Assembly: GCA_028723525.1 (NCBI GenBank)
Contig: JAQYET010000069.1
Location: forward strand, 1 to 64,000
Direction: 5' to 3'
DNA from: Prevotellaceae bacterium
GTDB taxonomy: Bacteria; Bacteroidota; Bacteroidia; Bacteroidales; Bacteroidaceae
Length of the DNA stretch: 64,000 nucleotides
Each line of letters opens with the position of its first letter. The first letter of the stretch is position 1. Under the pieces are notes generated by a model. It had not been told where the DNA came from, did not search any database, and was given only the letters and a program-made list of their open reading frames with translations. Positions 35,940 through 45,481 of the stretch are shown piece by piece. A program made the translations under genes and the position numbers.

Positions 35940-36422
35940 TCAGAAACCGGGCGGCTGTTTCATGCTACATTCGGGACAGATGCCTTTCAGAACGTAGTTG
36001 ATGCTCTGCAGACGAAAGCCGTCGGGGAGCTCAACCACGGGCACATGTATTTTGGTAAGACAGAAAGCGCGGTGGCAAACAGTGCAGTAGAAATGTGTGT
36101 GCTCGTCTTCCACAACATCCTCACACTCGCAGTTTTCAGGACAAACGTTATACTTCACCGACCCGCTTCCGTCGTCAACGGCATGTATCAGTCCGTGGGC
36201 AAGAAACAGGTTCAGTGCCCGCGAGATAGTGCTCTTGTCAACCGTTGGCAGCAATCTCTCCAGTTCGGGCAGCGAAACCATTTCGTCTCCGCGGTACATT
36301 TGGCGAAGGATGAGGATGCGCGTGGCAGTAGGGTTGATGTTGCGGTGGAGCATAATGTCCTCCATGCTCAGCCCATGTCCTGCCCTGCCTTTTCCTGTTC
36401 CTTCACCAAATGAATGCGTCAT
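35940..36422 (-). CDS. Fur-family metal-responsive regulator
   Basis: A 160-residue protein with a winged helix (NPTATRILILRQMYRG...VDKSTISRALNLFLAHGLI) and the C-terminal metal/dimer domain. HTHFYCTVCHRAFCL and CPECSM give the two structural CxxC zinc motifs, and an extra Cys-rich CPENCECEDVVEDEH precedes them. Fur-like proteins repress iron, zinc or peroxide genes with metal bound. Which metal cannot be decided here. An internal ATG at 36365 is an alternative start, giving MEDIMLHRN. Confidence 0.85.
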   Translation of the reverse strand: MTHSFGEGTGKGRAGHGLSMEDIMLHRNINPTATRILILRQMYRGDEMVSLPELERLLPTVDKSTISRALNLFLAHGLIHAVDDGSGSVKYNVCPENCECEDVVEDEHTHFYCTVCHRAFCLTKIHVPVVELPDGFRLQSINYVLKGICPECSMKQPPGF

Positions 36423-36461
36423 GACGTACAGACGTTTGTTTCTTTATCGTTATTCGAAACC

Positions 36462-38465
36462 TTATTTCTTCGTTGCCTTCACGAAGTAGATTATCAGACA
36501 GATGTATGCCGCGAGCGAAAGAACCTCCGAAAGACTGTTCTGAAGCCATGCGCTGTTGAGCAGGTTGACGCCGGCAAAGCGCATCAGGGCACTCACCACA
36601 CCCATAAGGGCACCGCCGGCGATAAATCCGGAGGCTATGAGAGTTCCTTTCTCGCCACGCTCTTTGTTCTCTTCGGCATTCTTCGAGCGTGATGTCACGA
36701 ACCAGTTTACGGCACCGCCCACGAGCAGCGGAATGTTCAGCTGTATCGGGATGAACATGCCGAGGGCAAACGGCAGGGCAGGTATCTTGCAGAAAGTGAG
36801 CACAACGGCTATCACCGCACCAATGGCATAGAGCACCCACGGAGCACCCACGCCGCTCATCAACGGCTCTATCACTGCTGCCATAGCATTTGCCTGCGGT
36901 GCTGCAAGCTCGCCCGAGGCGAAGTTGTAGGTTTCGTTGAGCACTATCATCACGCCGCCGACGGTGGCAGCCGACACCAATGTGCCGAGGAATTTCCACG
37001 TCTCCTGTTTCTTAGGAGTTGTGCCAAGCCAGTATCCTATCTTGAGATCGGTAATGAACGAGCCGGCAACCGAGAGCGCAGTACATACCACGCCGCCCAT
37101 TATCAGTGCCGCAAGCATACCGCCGGGACCATTCATTCCCACTGCCACCATTACCACAGAGGCGAGGATAAGCGTCATAAGCGTCATACCCGAAACGGGG
37201 TTCGAGCCGACAATGGCAATGGCGTTTGCCGCAACGGTGGTGAAAAGGAACGCGATGACTGCAACGAGCAGTATGCCGACAACGGCAAAGAGGAGGTTGT
37301 CCATCACTCCGAACCAGAAGAAGATGAACGTCACGATGAGCGTCGCCACTGTGCCTACGGCGATTATCTTCAGCGGAAGGTCCTTGTCGGTGCGCTTCTC
37401 CATCATTGCTTCTGCAGCCTTGCCTGCTCCCTCCTGACCGGCTTCTGCCGCATTGTTCTTGGGATTGAGCCTCATCACGGCAGCCTTAATGATAGGCCAA
37501 CTCTTTATAATGCCTATCACACCCGACATGGCGATGCCGCCGATACCGATGCTCTTGCCATAGGCTTTGAATATGTCTTCGGGCGACATGCAGCCCACGG
37601 CAACAGTGATTGACGGGTCCCACTGGTTGAGAACGGTGTCGGGGAACAGCAATGCCATGCCCGGCACGATAATCCACCACACTGCGAGCGAGCCGAGACA
37701 GATGATGAACGAATATTTCAGACCGATGATGAACCCCAGTCCGAGCACTGCCGCGCCGGTATTTACCTTGAGCACGAGTTTCGCTTTCTCTGCCAGCGTC
37801 TCGCCGAAGCCCACCACGCGGGTGGTGAAATTCTCGTTCCACCAGCCGAAGGTGCTTACGATGAAGTCGTAAAGACCGCCGATAATTCCTGCCAGAAGCA
37901 GCGGCTTTGCCTGCGAACCGCCCTTCTCTCCGCTCACGAGCACCTGTGTCGTTGCCGTGGCTTCGGGGAAAGGATACTTGCCGTGCATGTCTTTCACAAA
38001 GTATTTGCGGAACGGTATGAGGAACAATATTCCCAAAATGCCGCCGAGCAGCGACGCAAGGAACACCTTCATAAACGACGCACTCATCGCCTCGCCATAC
38101 TTGGCTTGAAGGATGTAGATAGCAGGGAGGGTGAATATCGCGCCCGCAACCACGGCTCCCGAACATGCTCCGATGCTCTGTATTATCACGTTCTCGCCCA
38201 AACCTTGCTTGCGCTTGGCTGCAGTACTCACTCCAACGGCGATAATGGCGATAGGTATTGCTGCCTCAAACACCTGTCCCACCTTCAGTCCGAGGTATGC
38301 TGCGGCGGCAGAGAACAGCACTGCCATAACGATGCCCCATGTCACGCTCCACGCGTTAACCTCCGAATATTGGCGGTCGGGCGACATCAACGGTTCATAC
38401 TCCTCACCCTCTTTCAGTTCCCGGAAAGCGTTCTCGGGAAGTTGTGTTTTCTCTTTTTCGTTCAT
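36462..38465 (-). CDS. OPT-family oligopeptide transporter
   Basis: A 667-residue membrane protein with about 16 hydrophobic helices. It opens MNEKEKTQLPENAFRELKEGEEYEPLMSP and contains EVNAWSVTWGIVMAVLFSAAAAYLGLKVG and KYPFPEATATTQVL, typical of prokaryotic OPT proteins. Family members import oligopeptides or metal chelates by proton coupling. With two peptidase genes nearby, peptide uptake is plausible. Fur follows 39 bp downstream, but a shared promoter is not obvious. Confidence 0.92.
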   Translation of the reverse strand: MNEKEKTQLPENAFRELKEGEEYEPLMSPDRQYSEVNAWSVTWGIVMAVLFSAAAAYLGLKVGQVFEAAIPIAIIAVGVSTAAKRKQGLGENVIIQSIGACSGAVVAGAIFTLPAIYILQAKYGEAMSASFMKVFLASLLGGILGILFLIPFRKYFVKDMHGKYPFPEATATTQVLVSGEKGGSQAKPLLLAGIIGGLYDFIVSTFGWWNENFTTRVVGFGETLAEKAKLVLKVNTGAAVLGLGFIIGLKYSFIICLGSLAVWWIIVPGMALLFPDTVLNQWDPSITVAVGCMSPEDIFKAYGKSIGIGGIAMSGVIGIIKSWPIIKAAVMRLNPKNNAAEAGQEGAGKAAEAMMEKRTDKDLPLKIIAVGTVATLIVTFIFFWFGVMDNLLFAVVGILLVAVIAFLFTTVAANAIAIVGSNPVSGMTLMTLILASVVMVAVGMNGPGGMLAALIMGGVVCTALSVAGSFITDLKIGYWLGTTPKKQETWKFLGTLVSAATVGGVMIVLNETYNFASGELAAPQANAMAAVIEPLMSGVGAPWVLYAIGAVIAVVLTFCKIPALPFALGMFIPIQLNIPLLVGGAVNWFVTSRSKNAEENKERGEKGTLIASGFIAGGALMGVVSALMRFAGVNLLNSAWLQNSLSEVLSLAAYICLIIYFVKATKK

Positions 38466-38521
38466 GATTTTTATCGGTAATTGTTTAGTATTCCTTTCTC
38501 TTTCTCTGCATTATGCCCGGG

Positions 38522-39223
38522 TCAGCCCTCCATGAGTTCTGCGAAAAGTTGCTCCATGCCTGCCGATGCACCTTTCTTTATATGTGTTATGTTGCGCTTT
38601 CGCCTGCCCATCACGTCGTTAGGGTCAATCAGATAGACCGGCACTTCGGGTCGGGCATGCTGCACCAAGCCCGCTGCGGGATAAACCACCATAGACGTTC
38701 CTATTATAATAACTATGTCGGCAGCGGCAACCACCTCTGCAGCGATGCTTATGTTTGGCACTGCCTCGCCGAAGAACACGATGTAGGGGCGCAGCAGCGA
38801 ACCGTCGCCGGCACGTTCACCGGGCGTTATCTCGAGTCGTCCGGGCGACAGTTGCACGTGGTAGCGTGTGTCGTCAACGTCGTTGCTGGAGCATGCCTTG
38901 AGCAGTTCTCCATGCAGGTGAACCACCTTTGTGCTGCCTGCCATTTCGTGAAGATTGTCCACGTTCTGCGTTATCACCGTCACGTCATATCGTTCTTCGA
39001 GCCTTGCCACGAGCCGGTGTCCTTGGTTCGGGGCTACGTCGGCATACTTCCTGCGCAGCATGTTGTAGAAGGCGTTCACGTGTTCCGGGTCGTTCTCCCA
39101 CGCCTCATGCGTTGCCACGCGCGACACAGGGTTGTTTTCCCACAGTCCGTCGTCGCTGCGGAAAGTGCTCAGTCCGCTCTCCACAGACATTCCGGCACCG
39201 GTCAATACAGCTATCTTTTTCAT
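38522..39223 (-). CDS. Sir2-family NAD-dependent deacylase lacking the usual zinc cysteines
   Basis: A 233-residue sirtuin. NAD-binding motifs GAGMSVESGLSTFR, TQNVDNLHE and the catalytic His in HLHGELLKA are intact, as are VFFGEAVP and IIGTSMVVYPAAGL. The zinc module is reduced: only one Cys (KACSSND) remains where E. coli CobB has four. At the acyl-pocket pair of CobB (Tyr92, Arg95) the Tyr is kept (FYNMLRR), but Leu occupies the Arg position and Arg follows. It probably removes acyl groups from lysines, with uncertain acyl preference. Confidence 0.88.
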   Translation of the reverse strand: MKKIAVLTGAGMSVESGLSTFRSDDGLWENNPVSRVATHEAWENDPEHVNAFYNMLRRKYADVAPNQGHRLVARLEERYDVTVITQNVDNLHEMAGSTKVVHLHGELLKACSSNDVDDTRYHVQLSPGRLEITPGERAGDGSLLRPYIVFFGEAVPNISIAAEVVAAADIVIIIGTSMVVYPAAGLVQHARPEVPVYLIDPNDVMGRRKRNITHIKKGASAGMEQLFAELMEG

Positions 39224-39412
39224 ATCATAAGAGTTAAATCGGCTTGTCAGCCGTGCTTCCCGCAGTGTTTGCAGAAAGTGTCATCATGTTTTTCCGTCTG
39301 CAAAAATAGCGATAAATTTCATCAAATGCAAAAATAGCGTATAAAATGTTTTTAGGAAACACAGGGCAGACGCTCGCTTTACGCGCTCCGGTACAGATAC
39401 TCACACAACATA

Positions 39413-39450
39413 ACAGTGCCCGACCATGCTGATGATCGGGCACTGTCTTT
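39413..39450. terminator. Terminator between sir2 and the large secreted protein
   Basis: ACAGTGCCCGA (39413-39423) pairs perfectly with TCGGGCACTGT (39436-39446), then CTTT. On the minus strand it follows the 1211-residue gene. Confidence 0.75.
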
Positions 39451-39477
39451 AGTGTTACGGTTAAGCAGGCTGCCTGC

Positions 39478-42400
39478 TTATTTCAGTTGTATGGCAAACG
39501 ACTTGGTCCCTTCTTCGGTAACGAGTTGCAGTATTACCACTCCCGTTGCGAGTCCGGCAGTGCCGATGTTCTCGCTGTAACCGCCCTGCTTCAGGAGTTG
39601 TCCTGAAGTGGAGTAGATGCGGAAGGCTGCATATTTGCCGCTGATGCGTATGCCGTCGGAAGTAACTCTCGGTGTGAGAACGTCGCTGCCGTTGTCTGCT
39701 GCGGTGTCAATGCCACTCGTTCCCATGAGTTGTGCGAGGAGCTTCACCGTCACCGGCGATGCGCCACGTGTCTGTATGAGTAACGCAGCAGCACGAGTGT
39801 TGGGGTCTTCGCTCTTGAATCCCACTGCTATCTCACCGCCTTCCTTCGGCAGTTGCGCGTGGCTGCACTTGAAGAAGTTGCTCATTTGCGAGGGCACCAT
39901 TGTTATTGTCACCGGCGCGGTGGCACGCTCGGTGGTAATGCTCAAGGCTTGCGGCTCTGCGCCGATGCCGGTCTGGAATACGAAGTTCAGCATTTCCTTG
40001 TCAACGGTTATCGTCGGCAGGTCGTCGCGTCCGAAAGTAAAGTCGTCTATCATGAAGTTGAGCGAGGTTCCGTTTCCTCCCACGGGGCTGTAGAACGAGT
40101 ATGCAACGTGGAAGTTGTCGTCGATATTCAATCCCGAAACCTTCGACAAGTCGATTACGTAGTCATACCAAGTCTCCGACTCCACGGTAACACCCTCCGG
40201 AGCATAAGCCACGAGGTCGATGTAGAGTTGCTTTGCCTGTCCGTCTTTTTCGGTAATAACGTATAGTCCGAATGCCTCGCCGCCGTCCTGTGTCGGGTTG
40301 TTGAAGCGCATGCTGAAGGTGAGTATCTTGCTCGCGGCATTCTTATACGAGAGTGTCGGCGATATGAGCCATGTCTCGTGTTCGCGCTCGTCTGTTGCTC
40401 CCCAGCGGAAGAACGAGATTTGAGCCACTTCGTTTTCCACCACTGTCTGAGAGGCATCTTTCTGCTGCCAAGCATAGAACGGGCGTTCGCCTCTCACTGC
40501 TATGTTCTGCCAGCCCTCAAGACCGAGCACGCGGGTGTGGCGCAGACCGTTGAATGTTTCGTTGATTACAGCCTTTGCTTCAGCGTCAGCCGACTTCATC
40601 ATGGCGTCTTCAATCTTAGTGAATGTCTGTCGGTCTTCAATCTTGTTGAGGTTGAACGCGATAGAGTTAACCTTTATTTGGCTGTTTGCAACGAAGCGAA
40701 TGAAGGTCGGGCGGTGTGTGTTCACGGTGAACTTACCCTCTGCGTCGGCATTGCCGGCATCAATCCAGTGCCCGCCACCGTCGATGGAATACTGTGCCTT
40801 GCAGTTGGCAGCGTTGTCTGCCGGAGTCATTGTCACGCTGTTCACACCGTTTGCGAAAATCTCATCGAAGTAGAGCACACCGTCCTTGTTGAGCGTTACG
40901 TCGTTGGCAGCGTTCCATGTTCCGTCGAGTTTCCAGTAGCCGAGGTCGAACTTGTGGAAATTATTCCACGCCTCTCCCGTGAAGCGGCTGTCCATTGGCT
41001 TGTCTGCGCTGAACTCCTCAACCATGTCGCCGGTTGCGGCGGTCTTGCAAATGCCCTTCAGATTGATTTTCAATGTGTCTGCCAACACGCTTGTCAGCAT
41101 CAGTGTGGCGGTGTATTCGCCCGCCTGCAGCGGCTTGAACGTCACCTTGACCGGACCTTTATAGAGTTGCCCTGAAGAGGGAGCATAGTAGAATTGCGAC
41201 TTGTCGATGGTGAAGATGCCCTTCACATCCTGTGCCACCGAGAGGTCAACGCTTGTTATGACGTCGTTGATTTCGAACTCTAAGGTTTGCTCGTCGGTCT
41301 TTCCCGGTTCTGCCTTCATCTCCCGAACCACGACACCCTCTTTCAGTTCGATTTTCGGAGTGGTGCCCTTAGCCTTGAAATAAGACATCAGAGTGAGCGT
41401 TCCGGTGTTCTCAGGCTCTGCTCCGGCGAACTTCACAGAGTATGCGTTGCTTCCGAGGAAAGCCCCTTTCTTGGTCGGGGTAACGGTGAGTGTGGTCTTT
41501 GTGGTGCCGTTCATAGGCAGTTTGTCAACGCTGAGGCTCAGCACGTTGCTTGCATCGGTGCCGCCGAAGTCAGGCTCTTGGTCGGCAGCGAGGTGCATTC
41601 CCTGTATTGCTATGGTGTATTCCTTAGCCACGCCAACCTCACCTATGATGGTGCGATACTGCGGAAGGATGGCCACGAGCGGTTTTTTGTCTTCGTTTGC
41701 AAGGCGCATTACGCTGAAGTCGTCAAGGCGAACCTTGCTTTTTGGTGCCACGGCGACATTGAACACGAGCTTCACTGCTCCTGCGGGGCAGACGGTGCGG
41801 AACTTCAGTTCGCCCCACGCCTTCCTTCTTCCGAAGTAAATGTCGGGGTTGCAGATGAAGTCGTTCTCTGCGCTTTCGAGTGTGTTGCCCGACGCATCCA
41901 CCCAGCGTAGTGCGAGACGGAACGGCCCTTCCTCGTTGGCAGACTCGTCTGTGAAGTAGTGTATCATACATTCCAGTTCGTCGCCCTGTGCCACTGTCTT
42001 TCCGGCAGCGGTGAGGTCTATTTCCTGTTTGATATAACCAGCGACCATGTCTGTCTCAATGCCCACTCCGAAGCCGGTGTCGGTGCTGAACCTGTCGTTG
42101 CTTTCAAGCTTTGTCACCGTGCCTTCTGTCTGCCATTTCTCCGGCTTGTTGCCGTTGAAGAGATAGAAGTACTCGTCTTCGAGAAGTTCCACCGTCGGAC
42201 CCGCCGGAGCCGCTCCGCCGACAGCTGTGCCGCTGAGGGCTACCGTTTCTGTCACGTCGCCTGCTGTTATAGTGAGTGTGGCAGTCTTTGCGCCGTTTGA
42301 TTTCGGCGTCAGGTAAACGTCTATTGCTCCGCCTGTTTCTGTGAGTCCTTCAGCCGATATGGTGAAGTCGGCGGCATTGTCGCCCGTGAGTGCTGCGGTG

Positions 42401-43113
42401 GGAGTTCCGGTGAAGTTGGATATGAGCACGCTCACCGTTTTCTTGTAGCTCGTCTCGCCAACGTTTGTCTCGCTGAAGTCGAGAGCCTTCGGGGTTGCAG
42501 TCACGGTGACAGGCAGTTCTCCGGCAACGGTCTTAATGTTCCTTACGCGGAACTGGGCACGGTTATCTTTGTCACCCGAGGTGGCAAAAGCGATGAAGCC
42601 CACTCCGGCAAGACCCGACGGGATGGTTGCACTGAACGCCTTCCAGTTGCCCGGAGCCGAGCCGACTTCGCCCGTTATCTCGCCGATGGCAGCCTTGGTT
42701 TCTCCGTTCTTGTCGATTACGAGCACCTGTAACTTTATCGTTCCTTTCACCAACGCTGCCTCGTAGTCAAACGAGATTTGCTGTCCCGACATCGCGCTGA
42801 GCGTCAACGCCGGCGAAACGAGATAACTCGAATATGCGTTCTTGTCTATAGCAGAGTTCGACTGCTGAAAATACAAGTTGGTGAATGGCACCATCCATCG
42901 CTTGTTATTGTATGAGTAGATGGATTTCCATTCACCACCGTCGATGGCTTCTTTGTACTTCTCGTTGATAGAGATGTCCGTAACCGGATTCTCTTCGCTC
43001 AGCGACGAGAAGTCGAGCGCATCCTGTGCCTGTGCTTCTACCAGACCAAAAAGGCATAGCCACAGGCAGAGTGCCAACGCCCTTGTTGTCATTAAACTTA
43101 ATTTTTTCATCAT
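39478..43113 (-). CDS. Large T9SS-type secreted protein with choice-of-anchor domains
   Basis: A 1211-residue protein. After a signal peptide (ALCLWLCLFGLVEAQA) come beta-sandwich modules: a choice-of-anchor/cleaved-adhesin-like domain (SSYLVSPALTLSAMSGQQISFDYEA), an Ig-like repeat (ATPKALDFSETNVGETSYKK), a similar carbohydrate-binding-like region near residue 330-480, and a second anchor domain near residue 850-1030 (ETWLISPTLSYKNAASK). The C-terminus (AAFRIYSTSGQLLKQGG ... GVVILQLVTEEGTKSFAIQLK) is a type A T9SS sorting signal. It probably ends on the cell surface as an adhesin-like or binding protein. No catalytic residues recognised. Confidence 0.82.
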   Translation of the reverse strand: MMKKLSLMTTRALALCLWLCLFGLVEAQAQDALDFSSLSEENPVTDISINEKYKEAIDGGEWKSIYSYNNKRWMVPFTNLYFQQSNSAIDKNAYSSYLVSPALTLSAMSGQQISFDYEAALVKGTIKLQVLVIDKNGETKAAIGEITGEVGSAPGNWKAFSATIPSGLAGVGFIAFATSGDKDNRAQFRVRNIKTVAGELPVTVTATPKALDFSETNVGETSYKKTVSVLISNFTGTPTAALTGDNAADFTISAEGLTETGGAIDVYLTPKSNGAKTATLTITAGDVTETVALSGTAVGGAAPAGPTVELLEDEYFYLFNGNKPEKWQTEGTVTKLESNDRFSTDTGFGVGIETDMVAGYIKQEIDLTAAGKTVAQGDELECMIHYFTDESANEEGPFRLALRWVDASGNTLESAENDFICNPDIYFGRRKAWGELKFRTVCPAGAVKLVFNVAVAPKSKVRLDDFSVMRLANEDKKPLVAILPQYRTIIGEVGVAKEYTIAIQGMHLAADQEPDFGGTDASNVLSLSVDKLPMNGTTKTTLTVTPTKKGAFLGSNAYSVKFAGAEPENTGTLTLMSYFKAKGTTPKIELKEGVVVREMKAEPGKTDEQTLEFEINDVITSVDLSVAQDVKGIFTIDKSQFYYAPSSGQLYKGPVKVTFKPLQAGEYTATLMLTSVLADTLKINLKGICKTAATGDMVEEFSADKPMDSRFTGEAWNNFHKFDLGYWKLDGTWNAANDVTLNKDGVLYFDEIFANGVNSVTMTPADNAANCKAQYSIDGGGHWIDAGNADAEGKFTVNTHRPTFIRFVANSQIKVNSIAFNLNKIEDRQTFTKIEDAMMKSADAEAKAVINETFNGLRHTRVLGLEGWQNIAVRGERPFYAWQQKDASQTVVENEVAQISFFRWGATDEREHETWLISPTLSYKNAASKILTFSMRFNNPTQDGGEAFGLYVITEKDGQAKQLYIDLVAYAPEGVTVESETWYDYVIDLSKVSGLNIDDNFHVAYSFYSPVGGNGTSLNFMIDDFTFGRDDLPTITVDKEMLNFVFQTGIGAEPQALSITTERATAPVTITMVPSQMSNFFKCSHAQLPKEGGEIAVGFKSEDPNTRAAALLIQTRGASPVTVKLLAQLMGTSGIDTAADNGSDVLTPRVTSDGIRISGKYAAFRIYSTSGQLLKQGGYSENIGTAGLATGVVILQLVTEEGTKSFAIQLK

Positions 43114-43278
43114 AATTTTATTTACGTTAATAAATTCTTTCGTTGATTATGCTCGCTTTTTACGCGCAAAATCCCACTCTCCGGGCAACGTGAAAGCCAC
43201 CGGAGGGTACGCCAAAACATAGATATTTCAATTACATTACCGAGATACTGATAAGGAAGTAATCCTTGATAGGCTGTG

Positions 43279-43308
43279 CAAAGATAGCCATAAATAGTTA
43301 GATTACAA
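43279..43308 (-). promoter_or_regulatory. Promoter of the 1211-residue protein gene
   Basis: On the minus strand TTG (43308-43306), 19 bp, TATCTTTG (43286-43279). It leaves a leader of about 160 nt before the ATG at 43113, longer than usual here. Confidence 0.6.
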
Positions 43309-43475
43309 TATGGTTTTGCGTGTTTTAACATTTATTCATGCCGCTCCAGCTGCCTGAACAGACCGGCAAACGGCGAAGAAAAAGACCGGCGAAAGGCGTT
43401 GCCGAAACCGCTTATTGCCCTTTCTTAGCCCGGTTAGCACCCACCGGTTTTGCGACAACATGTCTTCGGCTTGCC

Positions 43476-43563
43476 AAAATCGCCGATTTCATCGAGCAAA
43501 ATCGCCGATTTTGCCCGGTAATTTCGCCGATTTTACTTTGCAATTTCGGCGATTTTGCTCCGC
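43476..43563. repeat. Four-unit 22-bp intergenic repeat array, locus 2
   Basis: Units of 22 bp start at 43476, 43498, 43520 and 43542. Cores are TCGCCGA three times and TCGGCGA once, flanked by AAA/AAT and TTT. The remainder of the 43114-43786 gap holds only the two divergent promoters, and no gene is supported. Confidence 0.78.
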
Positions 43564-43711
43564 GATACATATCCCGACGGTAGCCGATATGCCGCTGACC
43601 GCTGCCGGAAAGGGCGTCAACCGGCATCGGAAACGGCAGGTGTCATCCACCGAATGCCATTGTATCGGGGCTGAAAAGATTGCTAAATGATTATAATAAA
43701 TAGGTGATTGC

Positions 43712-43742
43712 TTGCACGTAATGAATTTTATCACTAATTTTG
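43712..43742 (+). promoter_or_regulatory. Promoter of the first FKBP gene
   Basis: TTG (43712-43714), 20 bp, TAATTTTG (43735-43742). The ATG is at 43787. Confidence 0.65.
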
Positions 43743-43786
43743 CAACTTGAAATTTATAGTGATAATCTTATTTTTAAAGAGAAAGA

Positions 43787-44392
43787 ATGAACAAACTTAG
43801 TTATGGTCTCGGGCTGGGCATAGGTCGCCAGTTGGCGCAGATGAACATCGAAGGACTGAGCATCGACGATTTTGCAGACGCAATCAGGGATGTGATAGAG
43901 AATAAAACGCTGAAAATGGAACACCGGGAGGCACAGGAGATTGTGCAGAACCACTTTGCGGAACAGGAGCAGAAACTGCAGGCTGAACGCGCAGAGAAGG
44001 GCAAGGCGGCAAAGGCGGAGGGAGAGAAATTCCTTGAAAAGAACGCCAAGAAAGAGGGTGTCATGACCACGAAGAGCGGTCTGCAATACAAGGTTCTCAC
44101 CGAGGGCACGGGCAAGCAGCCCAAGTCAACCGACAAGGTGCGCTGCCACTACGAGGGTTTCCTTATCGATGGCACGGTGTTCGACTCGAGCGTTCAGCGC
44201 GGAGAGCCGGCAGTATTCCCGCTCGACGGCGTAATCGTGGGCTGGACAGAGGGGCTGCAGCTGATGAAAGAGGGCGGCAAGACCCGCTTCTTCATACCCT
44301 ACAAACTGGCATACGGCGAAGGCGGGGCAGGCGCAAGCATTCCTCCGTTTGCAACGCTGATATTCGACGTGGAACTCATGGAGGTGATTTAG
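43787..44392 (+). CDS. FKBP-type peptidyl-prolyl isomerase, no signal peptide
   Basis: A 201-residue isomerase. The N-terminal helical dimerisation region (MNKLSYGLGLGIGRQLAQMN...) resembles FkpA/Mip, followed by a Lys/Glu-rich linker (KLQAERAEKGKAAKAEGEKF) and the FKBP domain: [66 protein letters not shown]. The active-site Tyr, Phe-Asp and Trp are present. It lacks an export signal, so unlike the next two it is likely cytoplasmic. It catalyses proline cis-trans isomerisation. Confidence 0.92.
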   Translation: MNKLSYGLGLGIGRQLAQMNIEGLSIDDFADAIRDVIENKTLKMEHREAQEIVQNHFAEQEQKLQAERAEKGKAAKAEGEKFLEKNAKKEGVMTTKSGLQYKVLTEGTGKQPKSTDKVRCHYEGFLIDGTVFDSSVQRGEPAVFPLDGVIVGWTEGLQLMKEGGKTRFFIPYKLAYGEGGAGASIPPFATLIFDVELMEVI

Positions 44393-44508
44393 CTACGGCG
44401 GCTACCTCCCCGGGCGCACAACATGGCGGCAGACGGAGCAGAAACGGTAGCCGGAGCCTCTGTGGAACGACAAAGAAATAAACCGATTAAAAATAAAAAA
44501 ACAGAACG

Positions 44509-45384
44509 ATGAAAAAATTATCTTTCGTGGCAGTAATTGCCATCGCAGCCGCTTCTTTCACGGCTTGTGACAACGCGGCACCCAAAGCCGACCTCAAGAC
44601 AGACCTCGACACGCTGAGCTATGCCATAGGTATGGCGCAGACAAACGGTCTGAAAGACTATCTCGTAATGCGCCTCGGCGTGGATACTGCCTATATCGAC
44701 GACTTCCTCAAGGGTGTTAACGAGGGCGTGAATGCCGGCGACGACAAGAAGAAAAACGCTTATATGGCAGGTCTGCAGATTGGTCAGCAAATCAGCAACC
44801 AAATGGTGAAGGGCATCAACCATGAACTTTTCGGAAACGACTCCACACAGACAATCTCTCTGAAGAACTTCATGGCAGGCTTCTCAACGGCTGTGAAAGG
44901 CGGCAAGGGACTGATGACTCCGGAGCAGGCAATGAAGACCGTGGAGGTGAAGATGGACCAAATCAAAGCCGTCAGCATGGAAAAGCAGTATGGCGACAAC
45001 AAGAAGAAGAGCGAGGCTTTTGTCGCTCAGTATGCCAAGAAAGAGGGAGTGAAGAAACTCGGCAAGGGCGTTTACTACACCGTTATCAAGGAAGGCAACG
45101 GTCCGATGCCGAAAGACACCTCTATGGTAACGCTGCAATATGAGGGAAAACTCATCGACGGAACGGTGTTCGACAGCTCTTACGAGCGCGGACAGGCTGT
45201 GCCGATGCGCGTAAATCAGGTGATACCGGGCTTCACAGAGGCTCTCCTCCACATGCCGGTGGGCAGCGTATGGGAGGTATGCATACCGCAGGAGCAGGCT
45301 TACGGACCGCGTGAGGCAGGAAAGATAAAGCCTTTCTCGGCTCTCGTTTTCAAAATAGAACTCGTTTCTCTGGGAGAAAAATAA
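44509..45384 (+). CDS. FKBP-type isomerase, FkpA-like lipoprotein
   Basis: A 291-residue protein with a lipoprotein signal (AIAAASFTACDNAAPKAD). An N-terminal FkpA-type dimer domain (DTLSYAIGMAQTNGLKDYL, MAGFSTAVKGGKGLMTPEQA) precedes the isomerase domain ([58 protein letters not shown]). The Trp at the pocket base is replaced by Phe in PGFTEA, and the hydrophobic GGASIPP loop is GPREAG. It is membrane-anchored in the periplasm as a folding helper. Second of three tandem paralogues. Confidence 0.92.
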   Translation: MKKLSFVAVIAIAAASFTACDNAAPKADLKTDLDTLSYAIGMAQTNGLKDYLVMRLGVDTAYIDDFLKGVNEGVNAGDDKKKNAYMAGLQIGQQISNQMVKGINHELFGNDSTQTISLKNFMAGFSTAVKGGKGLMTPEQAMKTVEVKMDQIKAVSMEKQYGDNKKKSEAFVAQYAKKEGVKKLGKGVYYTVIKEGNGPMPKDTSMVTLQYEGKLIDGTVFDSSYERGQAVPMRVNQVIPGFTEALLHMPVGSVWEVCIPQEQAYGPREAGKIKPFSALVFKIELVSLGEK

Positions 45385-45405
45385 CAGCATAAGACGATTT
45401 CAACC

Positions 45406-45465
45406 AAAATCGGCCGTTAGATAACTGATGTGAACATTGGCGGTCTAATGACCGATTTTTATTTT
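45406..45465. terminator. Long imperfect hairpin between FKBP genes
   Basis: AAAATCGG...TTAG (45407-45420) pairs with CTAA...CCGATTTT (45445-45459), followed by T-rich sequence. It can terminate the upstream isomerase transcript. Its AAAATCGG outline resembles the 22-bp repeat units. Confidence 0.5.
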
Positions 45466-45481
45466 AATGATAATATCGGAT

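Noticed and set aside
43338..43690. Small plus-strand frames in the gap before the FKBP genes
   Set aside because: They are translations of the 22-bp array (repeating KIADF/KSPIL-like words), not genes.
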